Notes under the pieces: model-generated
The model's database searches: none
What the model saw: the letters and a program-made list of their open reading frames with translations, nothing else
Told to the model about the DNA's origin: nothing
Translations under genes and position numbers: made by a program
Shown here: positions 42,359 through 50,594 of the stretch, in pieces
How the letters are laid out: every line of letters begins with the position of its first letter
How positions within the stretch are numbered: position 1 is the stretch's first letter
From: Streptomyces sp. Tu 3180
GTDB taxonomy: Bacteria; Actinomycetota; Actinomycetes; Streptomycetales; Streptomycetaceae
Assembly (NCBI RefSeq): GCF_009852415.1
Contig: NZ_WOXS01000002.1
Coordinates: 1,426,001 to 1,490,000 of the forward strand
Length of the DNA: 64,000 nt
Reading direction: 5' to 3'

Positions 42359-43582
42359 GTGGACCAGACCCCCCACCGCTCCGGCTCCCCTGCCCCGCAA
42401 CGGTTTCCGGTCGTCGTCGTGGGCGCCGGACCCGCCGGGCTCACCGTCGGCAACATCCTGCGGGCGGCCGGCCTGGACTGCCTGGTCCTGGAGAGCGAGA
42501 CCCGGGAGTCCGTCGAGCGGCGGCCCCGCGCCGGGGTGATCGAGGAGCGGGCGGTGCGCGGTCTGGAACGGCGCGGTCTCGCGCGGAACCTGCTGGAGCG
42601 GGCCGAGCTGCACACCGCGTGCGAGTTCCGCTTCGACGGGGAGCGGTACCGGTTCCCCTACCAGGAACTGACGGGGAGTCACCACTGGGTCTACCCGCAG
42701 CCGTTGCTGGTGACGGACCTGGTGCGCGAGTACGCGGACGTCCGCGGCGGACGGATCCGGTTCGGCGTGCGCGACGTGCGGCTGCACGACCTGGACGGCG
42801 GCCGGCCGTCGGTGTCGTATCTCTGCCCGGAGACCGGACGGCGGCAGGTCGTCCGGTGCGACTTCGTCGCGGGCTGCGACGGAGCCCGCGGGGTGACCAG
42901 GGCCTCCGTCGCGCCGGAGCGGGCCCGCGTCGCACGGCACGACTACGGCATCGGCTGGCTGGCCCTGCTCGCCGAGGCGCCGCCGTCCGCCGACTGCGTG
43001 CTGTTCGGCTGCCATCCGGACGGCTTCGCCGGGCAGATGCCCCGCAGTCCGGAGGTGACCCGCTACTACCTCCAGTGCCCGCCCGGCGACGACCCGGACA
43101 ACTGGCCGCACGAACGCGTCTGGGCGGAACTGCGGCGCCGGCTCGGGGCGGCCGGGGCGCCCCCGCCGGCCGAGGGGCCGCTGCTCGAGAAGCGCGTGCT
43201 GGCCATGCACGACTACGTCACCGAGCCGATGGTGTTCGGGCGGCTCTTCCTGGCCGGGGACGCGGCCCACCTGGTCGCGCCGATCGCCGCCAAGGGCATG
43301 AACCTCGCCCTGCACGACGCCTTCCTGCTCGGGGACGCGCTGGCCGCCCGGCTCACGAAGGGCGACGACAGCGAACTGGCCGGCTACTCGGCGGCGTGCC
43401 TGCGGCGCGTGTGGGACTACCAGGAGTTCTCGCAGTGGCTGTCCGAGCTGTACCACGGCACCGCGGCGGGAGACCCGTTCCGCGCCGGCACCACGCTCGC
43501 CCGGCTGCGCCGCCTGTTCGCCTCGCCCAGCGCCGCCGCCGCCTTCGCGGAGCAGTACCTGGGCACGGCCGCGCGGTACTGA
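42359..43582 (+). CDS. FAD-dependent aromatic hydroxylase, PobA-like
   Basis: A 407-residue class A flavoprotein monooxygenase closest in pattern to 4-hydroxybenzoate 3-hydroxylase. It has the dinucleotide loop VVGAGPAGLTVGNIL, the RPRAGVIEERA segment, the DG motif VAGCDGARGVTR, and the GD motif RLFLAGDAAHLVAPIAAKGMNLALHDA. Against PobA from memory, substrate-contacting Tyr201 is Phe here (LFGCHPDGF) and the Tyr385 region is not conserved, so the substrate may differ. A -10 CATAAT (42347-42352) lies 6 nt before GTG 42359, indicating a leaderless mRNA. No protocatechuate genes are nearby. Confidence 0.85.
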   Translation: MDQTPHRSGSPAPQRFPVVVVGAGPAGLTVGNILRAAGLDCLVLESETRESVERRPRAGVIEERAVRGLERRGLARNLLERAELHTACEFRFDGERYRFPYQELTGSHHWVYPQPLLVTDLVREYADVRGGRIRFGVRDVRLHDLDGGRPSVSYLCPETGRRQVVRCDFVAGCDGARGVTRASVAPERARVARHDYGIGWLALLAEAPPSADCVLFGCHPDGFAGQMPRSPEVTRYYLQCPPGDDPDNWPHERVWAELRRRLGAAGAPPPAEGPLLEKRVLAMHDYVTEPMVFGRLFLAGDAAHLVAPIAAKGMNLALHDAFLLGDALAARLTKGDDSELAGYSAACLRRVWDYQEFSQWLSELYHGTAAGDPFRAGTTLARLRRLFASPSAAAAFAEQYLGTAARY

Positions 43583-43585
43583 GTC

Positions 43586-43602
43586 GCCGGCGTTCCGCCG
43601 GC
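43586..43602. terminator. short hairpin between convergent genes
   Basis: A 7-bp stem (GCCGGCG/CGCCGGC) with a 3-nt loop sits between the monooxygenase stop and the ArsR-family stop. Confidence 0.5.
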
Positions 43603-43612
43603 CGCGGTCCCG

Positions 43613-43972
43613 TCAGTCGTGCGGCGGCCGGTCGCCGATCCGGTGGTCGGCCACGTTCAGCGCCTCGTCCACCAGGCGGCGCAGGTGTCCGTCGCGCAGT
43701 GAGTAGATCACCCGGCGGCCCTCCTTGCGCGTGTCCACCAGCCCCGCCAGGCGCAGCCGCGCCAGGTGCTGGCTGACCGCCGGCCGCGCCGCGCCGCACA
43801 CCTCGGTGAGCGTGGTGACGTCGGCCTCGCCGCCGGTCAGGGCGTGCAGCAGGGTCAGCCGGGTGCGGTCGCCGAGCAGGGCGAGGAGCTCCGCCGCGAG
43901 CGCGAAGTGCTCCTCGCCCGGCGTGCGTGGGTGCGCATCGTGCGCAGGTGACAGGTGCATGCGTGCGCTCAT
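43613..43972 (-). CDS. ArsR/SmtB-family metal-sensing repressor
   Basis: A 119-residue winged-helix repressor. The helix-turn-helix is VTTLTEVCGAARPAVSQHLARLRLAGLVDTRKEGRRVIYSL, and the C-terminal helix has HLRRLVDEALNVADHRIGDRPPHD with several His/Asp residues suited to an alpha5-type metal site. The first His/Asp-rich residues (MHLSPAHDAHPRTPGEEH) may add ligands. I choose ATG 43972 because a -10-like CATTAT (43979-43984, minus strand) precedes it by exactly 6 nt. It is divergent from a cation diffusion facilitator gene and is expected to repress it until Zn, Co or Ni rises. Confidence 0.9.
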   Translation of the reverse strand: MSARMHLSPAHDAHPRTPGEEHFALAAELLALLGDRTRLTLLHALTGGEADVTTLTEVCGAARPAVSQHLARLRLAGLVDTRKEGRRVIYSLRDGHLRRLVDEALNVADHRIGDRPPHD

Positions 43973-43984
43973 ACGCACATAATG
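43963..43984. promoter_or_regulatory. overlapping promoter and operator of arsR-type gene
   Basis: GTGCG-N6-CGCAC (43963-43978) is an inverted repeat overlapping the start codon and transcription start of the ArsR-type gene; the minus-strand -10 CATTAT (43979-43984) abuts it. Repressor binding here would block its own leaderless transcription. Confidence 0.6.
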
Positions 43985-44033
43985 GTCCCGCGGACGTCAC
44001 CACGTCCACCTCGCGCACCGGAAGGGGTCCCGC

Positions 44034-45104
44034 GTGAACCGACGGCACGCACACCACCACGAGCACGGGCACCACCACGGGCACGAGCCCGCCCCCGGGC
44101 GCCCCCGGGCGCCCCTGCGCCACCGCCTCGCCCATCTCCTCGCCCCCCACTCCCACGAGACCGCGGACAAACTGGATCCCGCCCTCGAGTCCTCGGCGCG
44201 GGGCGTGCGCGCGCTGTGGGTCTCGCTGGCGGTGCTCGGCGCGACCGCGCTGGCGCAGGCGGCCGTGGTGGCCGTCTCGGGTTCGGTGGCCCTGCTCGGC
44301 GACACGGTGCACAACGCCGCGGACGCGCTGACCGCCGTACCGCTGGGCATCGCCTTCGTGCTGGGGCGGCGCGCCGCCACCCGCCGCTTCACCTACGGCT
44401 ACGGGCGGGCCGAGGACCTGGCCGGCATCCTCGTCGTGCTGACCATCGCCGCGTCCGCGGCCTTCGCCGGCTGGACCGCGTTCGGCCGGCTCCTCGACCC
44501 GCGCCCCGTCGAGCACGTGCCGGCGGTCGCCGTCGCGGCGCTCGTCGGGTTCGCGGGCAACGAGTGGGTGGCCCGCTACCGCATCCGCGTCGGCCGCGCC
44601 ATCGGCTCGGCCGCCCTGGTCGCCGACGGACTGCACGCCCGCACCGACGGGTTCACCTCGCTGGCCGTGCTGCTGGGCGCCGGCGGCGCGGCCCTCGGGT
44701 GGCGGCTCGCGGACCCGGTCGTGGGACTGGTGATCACGGCGGCGATCGCGCTGGTCCTGCGGGACGCCGCGCGGGAGGTGTTCCGGCGGGTGATGGACGC
44801 CGTCGACCCGGCGCTGGTGGACCGGGCCGAGCGGGCGCTGAGCGGGGTCCCGGGGGTGCGCGGCGTGGGCGAGCTGCGGCTGCGCTGGATCGGCCACCGG
44901 CTGCGCGCCGAGGTGGCGGTCGTGGTGGACGGCGGGGCGACGGTGCGCGAGGCGCACCGCATCGCGGTCGACGCGGAACACGCCCTGCTGCACGCCGTGC
45001 CGCGCCTCACCGCGGCCCTGGTCCACGCCGATCCGGAGCCGGTGCCGGGCGAGGCGGATCCGCACCTGGCGCTGGCCCACCACGCGGCGCGCGGGGCGTC
45101 CTGA
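44034..45104 (+). CDS. cation diffusion facilitator (Zn/Co/Cd efflux)
   Basis: A 356-residue CDF transporter with a His-rich N-terminal tail (HAHHHEHGHHHGHE, residues 4-17) and six predicted transmembrane segments. The metal-site motifs are LLGDTVHNAADAL in TM2 (HxxxD type) and LVADGLHARTDGF in TM5. The C-terminal domain (about 265-340) is the usual cytoplasmic metal-sensing dimer fold. It exports Zn2+ and similar ions in exchange for protons. GTG 44034 follows GGAAGGGG. It is divergent from its likely ArsR-type repressor. Confidence 0.93.
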   Translation: MNRRHAHHHEHGHHHGHEPAPGRPRAPLRHRLAHLLAPHSHETADKLDPALESSARGVRALWVSLAVLGATALAQAAVVAVSGSVALLGDTVHNAADALTAVPLGIAFVLGRRAATRRFTYGYGRAEDLAGILVVLTIAASAAFAGWTAFGRLLDPRPVEHVPAVAVAALVGFAGNEWVARYRIRVGRAIGSAALVADGLHARTDGFTSLAVLLGAGGAALGWRLADPVVGLVITAAIALVLRDAAREVFRRVMDAVDPALVDRAERALSGVPGVRGVGELRLRWIGHRLRAEVAVVVDGGATVREAHRIAVDAEHALLHAVPRLTAALVHADPEPVPGEADPHLALAHHAARGAS

Positions 45105-45112
45105 TCACCGGC

Positions 45113-45144
45113 GCCGCCGCCCGGCCGGGGGGCCGGGCGGCGGC
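45113..45144. terminator. bidirectional terminator hairpin
   Basis: A perfect 14-bp stem (45113-45126 with 45131-45144) and GGGG loop lies between convergent CDF and YbaK genes. Confidence 0.8.
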
Positions 45145-45159
45145 CGCGGCGGAGCGCCC

Positions 45160-45717
45160 TCAGGCGACCCCCAGTCCCTCCAGGACGACCGCCCCGGGGA
45201 GCTCCGCGAACGCCTTGCCCGGCACCAGCAGCTTGCCCCGGCGCCGGCCGCTGCCCACGAGCACGTACGGCAGGTCGACGACGGTCGCGTCCACCAGCAC
45301 CGGCCAGTCGTCCGGCAGCCCGACCGGGGTGATGCCGCCGTACTCCATGCCCGTCTCCCCCGTCGCCGTGTCCATCGGGGCGAAGGACGCCTTGCGGGCA
45401 CCGAGGTGACGGCGCACGACCCCGTTGACGTCGACCCGGGTGGTGGACGGCACGACACAGGCGGCGAGCGTGCTCCCCCCGCCGCGCTTGCCCGCGACCA
45501 CCACGCAGTTCGCCGACCGCTCCAGCAGGTCCCGGCCGTAGTGCTCCACGAAGACGGCGGTGTCGGCCCAGCGCGGATCGGTGTCGACGTAGAGGATCTG
45601 GTCGGCGGGGACGCCGCCGCTCCAGGCGCGGACGGCGGCGGCGACCGGGGCGGTGAGCTCGTCGAGGCAGTCGGGAGCGGGGGTGGCGTGGTCGAAGTCT
45701 CCGATGGGTGCGCGCAT
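45160..45717 (-). CDS. YbaK/EbsC-type aminoacyl-tRNA deacylase
   Basis: A 185-residue single editing domain of the YbaK/ProX family that hydrolyses mischarged aminoacyl-tRNA (in E. coli, Cys-tRNA(Pro)). Landmarks are ANCVVVAGKRGGGSTLAACVV with the conserved Lys (GKR), DVNGVVRRHLGARKASFAP and GMEYGGITPVGLPDDWPVLVDATV with the characteristic GGITP loop. ATG 45717. The upstream gene is a XRE-cupin regulator on the same strand with 42 nt between, so cotranscription is likely. Confidence 0.9.
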   Translation of the reverse strand: MRAPIGDFDHATPAPDCLDELTAPVAAAVRAWSGGVPADQILYVDTDPRWADTAVFVEHYGRDLLERSANCVVVAGKRGGGSTLAACVVPSTTRVDVNGVVRRHLGARKASFAPMDTATGETGMEYGGITPVGLPDDWPVLVDATVVDLPYVLVGSGRRRGKLLVPGKAFAELPGAVVLEGLGVA

Positions 45718-45759
45718 GGCCGCACCGTAACAGCACCCGCCGGCCCCCGGAGGGGTGTC

Positions 45760-46332
45760 TCAGTGCACGGGCGGCACGGAGACGGTCATGATCATCTCCA
45801 TCGGGACGTCGCCCCGATTGCCGTAGGTGTGCGCGGTGTTGGCCTCGAAGGAGGCACTCGCGCCGGCCGGCACGCGGTGCTCCACCCCGTCGACGGTGAG
45901 CGCCAGCTCCCCGGACGTGACGTGGACGAGTTCGACCGTGCCGGCGGGGTGCGGGTCGGAGTCGCTGCTCTCGCCCGGCATGAGCCGCCAGTCCCACATC
46001 TCCAGCGGGCCGGGGGCCTCGGTGCCCGCGAGCAGCCGGTTGTAGCTGCCGCCCTCGGTGTGCCAGAGCCGTACGGCCTGGTCGGCGGGGACGATGCGGA
46101 CCTTGGGGCCCCGCTCGTAGTCGAGCAGGGTGGGGACGCTGACTCCCAGCGCGTCGCCGATCTTGACGACCGTGCCGATGCTCGGGTTGGTGCGGGCCTG
46201 CTCGATCTGGATGAGCATGCCGCGGCTGACGCCCGCCCGTGCCGCCAGCGCGTCCAGGGTGAAGCCGCGCTCGGTGCGCCAGCGCTTGACGTTGCGCGCC
46301 AGGGACCGGGTCAGCAGGTCGAGGTCCGACAC
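45760..46332 (-). CDS. XRE-family regulator with cupin sensor domain
   Basis: A 190-residue two-domain regulator: helix-turn-helix (about 12-66: LARNVKRWRTERGFTLDALAARAGVSRGMLIQIEQARTNPSIGTVVKIGDALGVSVP) and a C-terminal cupin_2 barrel (about 110-185: HPAGTVELVHVTSGELALTVDGVEHRVPAGASASFEANTAHTYGN). GTG 46332 has AAAGGGACGG upstream; the ATG at 46353 has none. Family members respond to small ligands such as polyamines or amino acids. A palindrome TTCCATGGAA sits 16 nt upstream of this start. The likely target is the operon with ybaK. Confidence 0.9.
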   Translation of the reverse strand: MSDLDLLTRSLARNVKRWRTERGFTLDALAARAGVSRGMLIQIEQARTNPSIGTVVKIGDALGVSVPTLLDYERGPKVRIVPADQAVRLWHTEGGSYNRLLAGTEAPGPLEMWDWRLMPGESSDSDPHPAGTVELVHVTSGELALTVDGVEHRVPAGASASFEANTAHTYGNRGDVPMEMIMTVSVPPVH

Positions 46333-46347
46333 GTTCCGTCCCTTTCG

Positions 46348-46357
46348 TTCCATGGAA
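46348..46357. promoter_or_regulatory. palindrome upstream of XRE-cupin gene
   Basis: TTCCATGGAA is a perfect 10-bp palindrome, 16-25 nt before the chosen GTG start. XRE proteins often bind short palindromes at their own promoters; this one is a weak candidate. Confidence 0.3.
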
Positions 46358-46476
46358 TGGATGTTGGAGTTCAGTTCACTCGACCACGGTGGGGCGCACC
46401 CGATCGTTCACCGCACTGTACTGCGGGGCCCGTCCCGGTGGGGCCGGTGCCGCCGGCGACGGGCGGGAGGGGCGTC

Positions 46477-47307
46477 TCAGCCCTCGGGTTCCAGTTCGGC
46501 GAGCCGGGCCGCGCCGTCCCCGTCCGGTCCGGCGGGCCGGGCCGCGTCCTGCTCGTCCAGCTCCGCGAGCCGGGCCGCGGTCTCCTCGTCCAGCTCCGAC
46601 AGCGCCCGCAGCTGCTCCGGGGTGACCCCCTCCGGGATCGGCACGGGCGCCGGGGTGCGCAGGGGCGGCTGCCAGCCGTCGGCGGGGGTCCAGCGGCGCA
46701 CGACACGGGCCGGGGCGCCCGCGACCACGGCGTGGTCGGGCACCGTGCCCCGGACCACCGCGCCCGCGGCCACCACCACGTTCCGTCCGATCCGCGCCCC
46801 CGGCAGGATCACCGCACCGGTGCCGACCCAGCACCCGGGGCCGATCCGCACCGGCTCCATCCGCGGCCACTGCTTGCCGATGGGCTCGTGCGGATCGTCG
46901 TAGGAGTGGTTGGTGGAGGTGACGTAGACGTACGGCCCGAAGTAGCAGTCGCTGCCGATGGTGACGGCCGTGTCGGCGATGACGTGGCTGCCGCGGCCCA
47001 GGACGACCCCGTCGCCGATGCGCAGGATCGGCTCGGGGCCGAGGTCGAGGCCGGGCATCAGACCGGCGGTGAGGGTGACCTGTTCGCCCACGATGCAGTG
47101 GGCCCCGACGTGGATCCAGGGTTCGCCGAAGATCGTGCCGAGCGGGAAGGCGAGCCTGGTACCCGTTCCCATGGAACCGAAGCGGAAGCGGCCGGGGTGC
47201 TCGGCGGTCACCGAGCCCGTGCGCTGCGCCCAGGACCAGCCCGCGTGGACCGCGCGCTGCGCGAGGCGGCGCGGCCAGGACGAGAACGTGTTCTTGCTCT
47301 TCGGCAC
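46477..47307 (-). CDS. left-handed beta-helix acetyltransferase with charged repeat tail
   Basis: A 276-residue acetyltransferase of the LbetaH (CysE/LacA/NodL-like) class. Hexapeptide turns begin near residue 60 (FGEPWIHVGAHCIVGEQVTLTAG, IGDGVVLGRGSHVIADTAVTIGSD), with VTSTNHSYDDPHEPIG (catalytic His region) and IGPGCWVGTGAVILPGARIGRNVVVAAGAVV. The last 50 residues are a Glu/Ala/Leu-rich tail with two related blocks (ARLAELDE and ARLAELEP) separated by Pro/Gly. The acceptor is probably a sugar. The adjacent LbetaH gene on the other strand is unrelated in function. The CDS starts at ATG 47307. Confidence 0.88.
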   Translation of the reverse strand: MPKSKNTFSSWPRRLAQRAVHAGWSWAQRTGSVTAEHPGRFRFGSMGTGTRLAFPLGTIFGEPWIHVGAHCIVGEQVTLTAGLMPGLDLGPEPILRIGDGVVLGRGSHVIADTAVTIGSDCYFGPYVYVTSTNHSYDDPHEPIGKQWPRMEPVRIGPGCWVGTGAVILPGARIGRNVVVAAGAVVRGTVPDHAVVAGAPARVVRRWTPADGWQPPLRTPAPVPIPEGVTPEQLRALSELDEETAARLAELDEQDAARPAGPDGDGAARLAELEPEG

Positions 47308-47414
47308 CCGCTCACCGTAGTCGGCGGGTGCGGCGCCGGTGAGCCGGTGACCCTGTGATCTTCACCCCACGGCGTTGGCGTACGGTGCCTGCATCACCCG
47401 ACGAGGAGGCGACG

Positions 47415-47948
47415 ATGACGCACCGGGCGTTGATCACCGGCATCGGCGGCAAGGAGCCGCACGTGGCGGACGGGGCGTTCGTGGCCCCCACGGCCGCCGT
47501 GATCGGGGACGTGACACTGCAGGCGGGAGCGAGCGTCTGGTACGGGGCCGTGCTGCGCGGCGACGTCGAACGGATCCGTGTCGGCGCGAGCAGCAACGTC
47601 CAGGACAACTGCACGCTCCACGCCGACCCCGGCTTCCCCGTCAGCGTGGGCGAGCGCGTCTCCATCGGGCACAACGCCGTGGTGCACGGCGCGACCGTCG
47701 AGGACGACTGCCTGATCGGCATGGGGGCCACGGTGCTCAACGGCGCGGTGATCGGCGCGGGGTCCCTCGTCGCCGCGCAGGCGCTGGTGCCGCAGGGCAT
47801 GCGGGTGCCGCCGGGGTCGCTCGTCGCGGGGGTGCCGGCGAAGGTGCGGCGGGAGCTGACCGAGGAGGAGCGCGCGGGGCTGACGCTCAACGGCACGATG
47901 TACGCGGAGCTGGCGAAGGCCCACCGCGACGCGCACGGCGGGCCGTAG
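47415..47948 (+). CDS. gamma-carbonic anhydrase family protein
   Basis: A 177-residue left-handed beta-helix protein of the YrdA/PaaY type. The hexapeptide coils run from about residue 20 to 145, with the metal-site region VLRGDVERIRVGASSNVQDNCTLHADPGFPVSVGERVSIGHNAVVHGATV containing the three expected His positions. Members bind zinc and some are active carbonic anhydrases; others act as acyltransferase-like proteins. ATG 47415 has GAGGAGG 7 nt upstream; the frame from 47355 is not needed. It is convergent with the phosphoketolase gene, stops only 4 nt apart. Confidence 0.9.
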   Translation: MTHRALITGIGGKEPHVADGAFVAPTAAVIGDVTLQAGASVWYGAVLRGDVERIRVGASSNVQDNCTLHADPGFPVSVGERVSIGHNAVVHGATVEDDCLIGMGATVLNGAVIGAGSLVAAQALVPQGMRVPPGSLVAGVPAKVRRELTEEERAGLTLNGTMYAELAKAHRDAHGGP

Positions 47949-47951
47949 CGC

Positions 47952-50330
47952 TCACGCGTTCCAGCTCCACTCGGCGACCTCCGGCAGGTCGGTGCCGTGC
48001 TCGCGGATCCACGCGTGGTGCCGCGTGCGCGCGTCGGCCATCCGCCGGCGTACCGCGGCGGCGCGCACCGCGAGGCCGGGGACGCGGTCGACGACGTCCA
48101 TGACCAGCCGGTAGCGGTCGAGGTCGTTGCGGACGACCATGTCGAAGGGCGTGGTCGTGGTGCCGGACTCCTTGTACCCGCGCACGTGCAGGTTCGCGTG
48201 TCCGTGACGGCGGTAGGCGAGGCGGTGGATCAGCCACGGGTAGCCGTGGTAGGCGAAGATCACCGGCTTGTCCGCCGTGAACAGGCCGTCGTACTCGAAG
48301 TCGGTCATGCCGTGCGGGTGCTCCTCGCGGGGCATCAGCCGGGCGATGTCGACGACGTTCACCACGCGGACCGCCAGCTCGGGCAGGTGGCGCCGCAGCA
48401 GCTGCGCGGCGGCCAGCACCTCCTGGGTCGGCACGTCGCCGGCGCAGCCCAGCACCACGTCGGGTTCGCCGCCGTTCTCGGTGCCGGCCCACTCCCAGAT
48501 CCCGGCGCCCCGTGCGCAGTGGGTGCGCGCCCCGTCGATCGACAGCCAGTCGTAGCAGGGCTGCTTGCCGGCCACGATCACGTTGACGTGGTCGCGGCTG
48601 CGCAGCGCGTGGTCCGCGACGGACAGCAGGGTGTTGGCGTCCGGCGGCAGGTAGACCCGCACGACGTGGGGGCTCTTGTTGAGCACGTGGTCGACGAAGC
48701 CGGGGTCCTGGTGGGAGAAGCCGTTGTGGTCCTGGCGCCACACGTGCGAGGTCAGCAGGTAGTTGAGGGAGGCGATGGGCGCGCGCCAGGGCAGCTCCCG
48801 CGAGGTCTTCAGCCACTTGATGTGCTGGTTGACCATCGAGTCGACGATGTGCACGAACGCCTCGTAGGAGGAGAACAGCCCGTGCCGGCCGGTGAGGAGG
48901 TAGCCCTCCAGCCAGCCCTGGCAGAGGTGTTCGGAGAGGATCTCCATCACCCGGCCGTGCCGGTCGAGGTGCCGGTCGACGTCCAGGACGCCGGCCTGCC
49001 AGGCCTTGCCACCGGCCTCGTAGACGGCCTGCAGCCGGTTGGAGGCGGTCTCGTCCGGGCCCACGAGCCGGAAGTCCCGCCGGTCCGCGGTGTCCTTCAT
49101 GATCCGTTCGAGCAGGTCGCCGAGGATCCGGGTGGGCTCGTGCAGCGTGGTGCCGGGCTTGTCGACGGGGACGGCGAAGTCGTCGAGGGACGGCATCGGC
49201 AGCTCGCGCACCAGCAGCCCGCCGTTGGCGTGCGGGGTGGCGCCCAGTCGCCGGGCGCCCTCCGGGACGTGGGCGAGGACGTCCGCGACGGGCCGGCCCG
49301 CGTCGTCGAACAGCTCCTCGGGCCGGTACGACCTGAGCCAGGCCTCCAGCTGCCGCAGGTGCTCGGGGTTGTCGCGGACACCGGCGAGCGGCACCTGGTG
49401 GGAGCGCCAGGTGCCCTCGACGGGCTCTCCGTCCACCTCCGCGGGGCCGGTCCAGCCCTTCGGGGTGCGCAGCACGATCACCGGCGTGCGCACCCGCTCG
49501 GTCGAGCCGTCCTCGCGGGCGGCACGCTGCGCCTCGGCGATGCGGTCCAGCGCGGTGTCCAGGGCGTGCGCCATCGCGCGGTGGACGGCGGCCGGCTCGT
49601 CGCCGCTCACGTGGAGCGGCTCGTGGCCGTAGCCGCGCAGGAGCGCGTCGAGTTCGGCCTCGGGCAGGCGGGCCAGGACCGCCGGGTTGTCGATCTTGTA
49701 GCCGTTGAGGTGGAGGATCGGCAGGACGGCGCCGTCGTGGACCGGGTCGAGGAACTTGTTGGAGTGCCAGGAGGCGGCCAGCGGCCCGGTCTCCGCCTCG
49801 CCGTCGCCGATCACGCAGGCGACCAGCAGGCCGGGGTTGTCGAGGGCGGCGCCGTAGGCGTGGGCGAGGGAGTAGCCGAGTTCGCCGCCCTCGTGGAGGG
49901 AGCCGGGGACCTCGGGGGCCACGTGGCTGGGCACGCCGCCGGGGAAGGAGAACTGCCGGAACAGCCGCTCCATGCCCGCCGCGTCCCGGCCGACGTCCGG
50001 ATACGTCTCGCTGTAGCTGCCCTCCAGCCAGGAGTTGGCCAGGACGGAGGGGCCGCCGTGGCCCGGTCCCCAGACGCACAGGGCGTCCAGCCCGCGCGCC
50101 GTGATCACCCGGTTGAGGTGGGTATGGACCAGGTTCAGGCCGGGTGAGGTGCCCCAGTGCCCGAGCAGCCGCGGCTTGATGTGCTCGGGCGCGAGGGGCT
50201 CGGTCAGCAGCGGGTTCGCCAGCAGGTAGATCTGCCCCGCCGACAGGTAGTTGGCGGCCCGCCAGTGGGCGTCCAGCGTGCGCAGTTCCTCGTCGCTCAG
50301 TACGGTCCGGGTGTCCGTGGCCTCGGGCAT
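47952..50330 (-). CDS. xfp: D-xylulose-5-phosphate/fructose-6-phosphate phosphoketolase
   Basis: A 792-residue thiamine-diphosphate enzyme splitting xylulose 5-phosphate or fructose 6-phosphate to acetyl phosphate plus a triose or tetrose phosphate. Visible family blocks are [75 protein letters not shown] (ThDP-binding), [27 protein letters not shown] and [17 protein letters not shown]. The start ATG 50330 is preceded by CGGAG. It supplies acetyl phosphate and ATP when respiration is limited. Its upstream neighbour on the same strand is a universal stress protein. Confidence 0.95.
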   Translation of the reverse strand: MPEATDTRTVLSDEELRTLDAHWRAANYLSAGQIYLLANPLLTEPLAPEHIKPRLLGHWGTSPGLNLVHTHLNRVITARGLDALCVWGPGHGGPSVLANSWLEGSYSETYPDVGRDAAGMERLFRQFSFPGGVPSHVAPEVPGSLHEGGELGYSLAHAYGAALDNPGLLVACVIGDGEAETGPLAASWHSNKFLDPVHDGAVLPILHLNGYKIDNPAVLARLPEAELDALLRGYGHEPLHVSGDEPAAVHRAMAHALDTALDRIAEAQRAAREDGSTERVRTPVIVLRTPKGWTGPAEVDGEPVEGTWRSHQVPLAGVRDNPEHLRQLEAWLRSYRPEELFDDAGRPVADVLAHVPEGARRLGATPHANGGLLVRELPMPSLDDFAVPVDKPGTTLHEPTRILGDLLERIMKDTADRRDFRLVGPDETASNRLQAVYEAGGKAWQAGVLDVDRHLDRHGRVMEILSEHLCQGWLEGYLLTGRHGLFSSYEAFVHIVDSMVNQHIKWLKTSRELPWRAPIASLNYLLTSHVWRQDHNGFSHQDPGFVDHVLNKSPHVVRVYLPPDANTLLSVADHALRSRDHVNVIVAGKQPCYDWLSIDGARTHCARGAGIWEWAGTENGGEPDVVLGCAGDVPTQEVLAAAQLLRRHLPELAVRVVNVVDIARLMPREEHPHGMTDFEYDGLFTADKPVIFAYHGYPWLIHRLAYRRHGHANLHVRGYKESGTTTTPFDMVVRNDLDRYRLVMDVVDRVPGLAVRAAAVRRRMADARTRHHAWIREHGTDLPEVAEWSWNA

Positions 50331-50594
50331 GGATGACTCCGTGAGTGGTCGACGCGGGTGGTCGGGCGGTGACGGGGCGGGTGGACGGCGCGGGTCGCGC
50401 TCCGCGCCGGGCACCAGGACGGGGTACCGGTCTCGTGCGCTTCGACACCCCCCGCGCGGCCGGACAGCGGCATGTGGCGCAATCCGCGCGGGCGCACGGG
50501 GCGGGGCGGCCGTGGGCGCCGCGGCCGGTCCGCGGCGCGCGGGCCGGGCCCGCCGGCGCCCGCGACGAGGAGGAGCCGCCTCGCTCCACGCCCC
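50331..50594. other. intergenic region before phosphoketolase gene
   Basis: No gene is supported. The region holds the promoter of the phosphoketolase gene but no clear -10. A palindrome GCGGGCC-G-GGCCCGC (50539-50553) lies downstream of the universal stress gene and could be a terminator or a regulator site. Confidence 0.4.

Noticed and set aside
47997-50147. 716-residue plus-strand frame
   Set aside because: Antisense shadow of phosphoketolase, whose motifs are complete on the minus strand.
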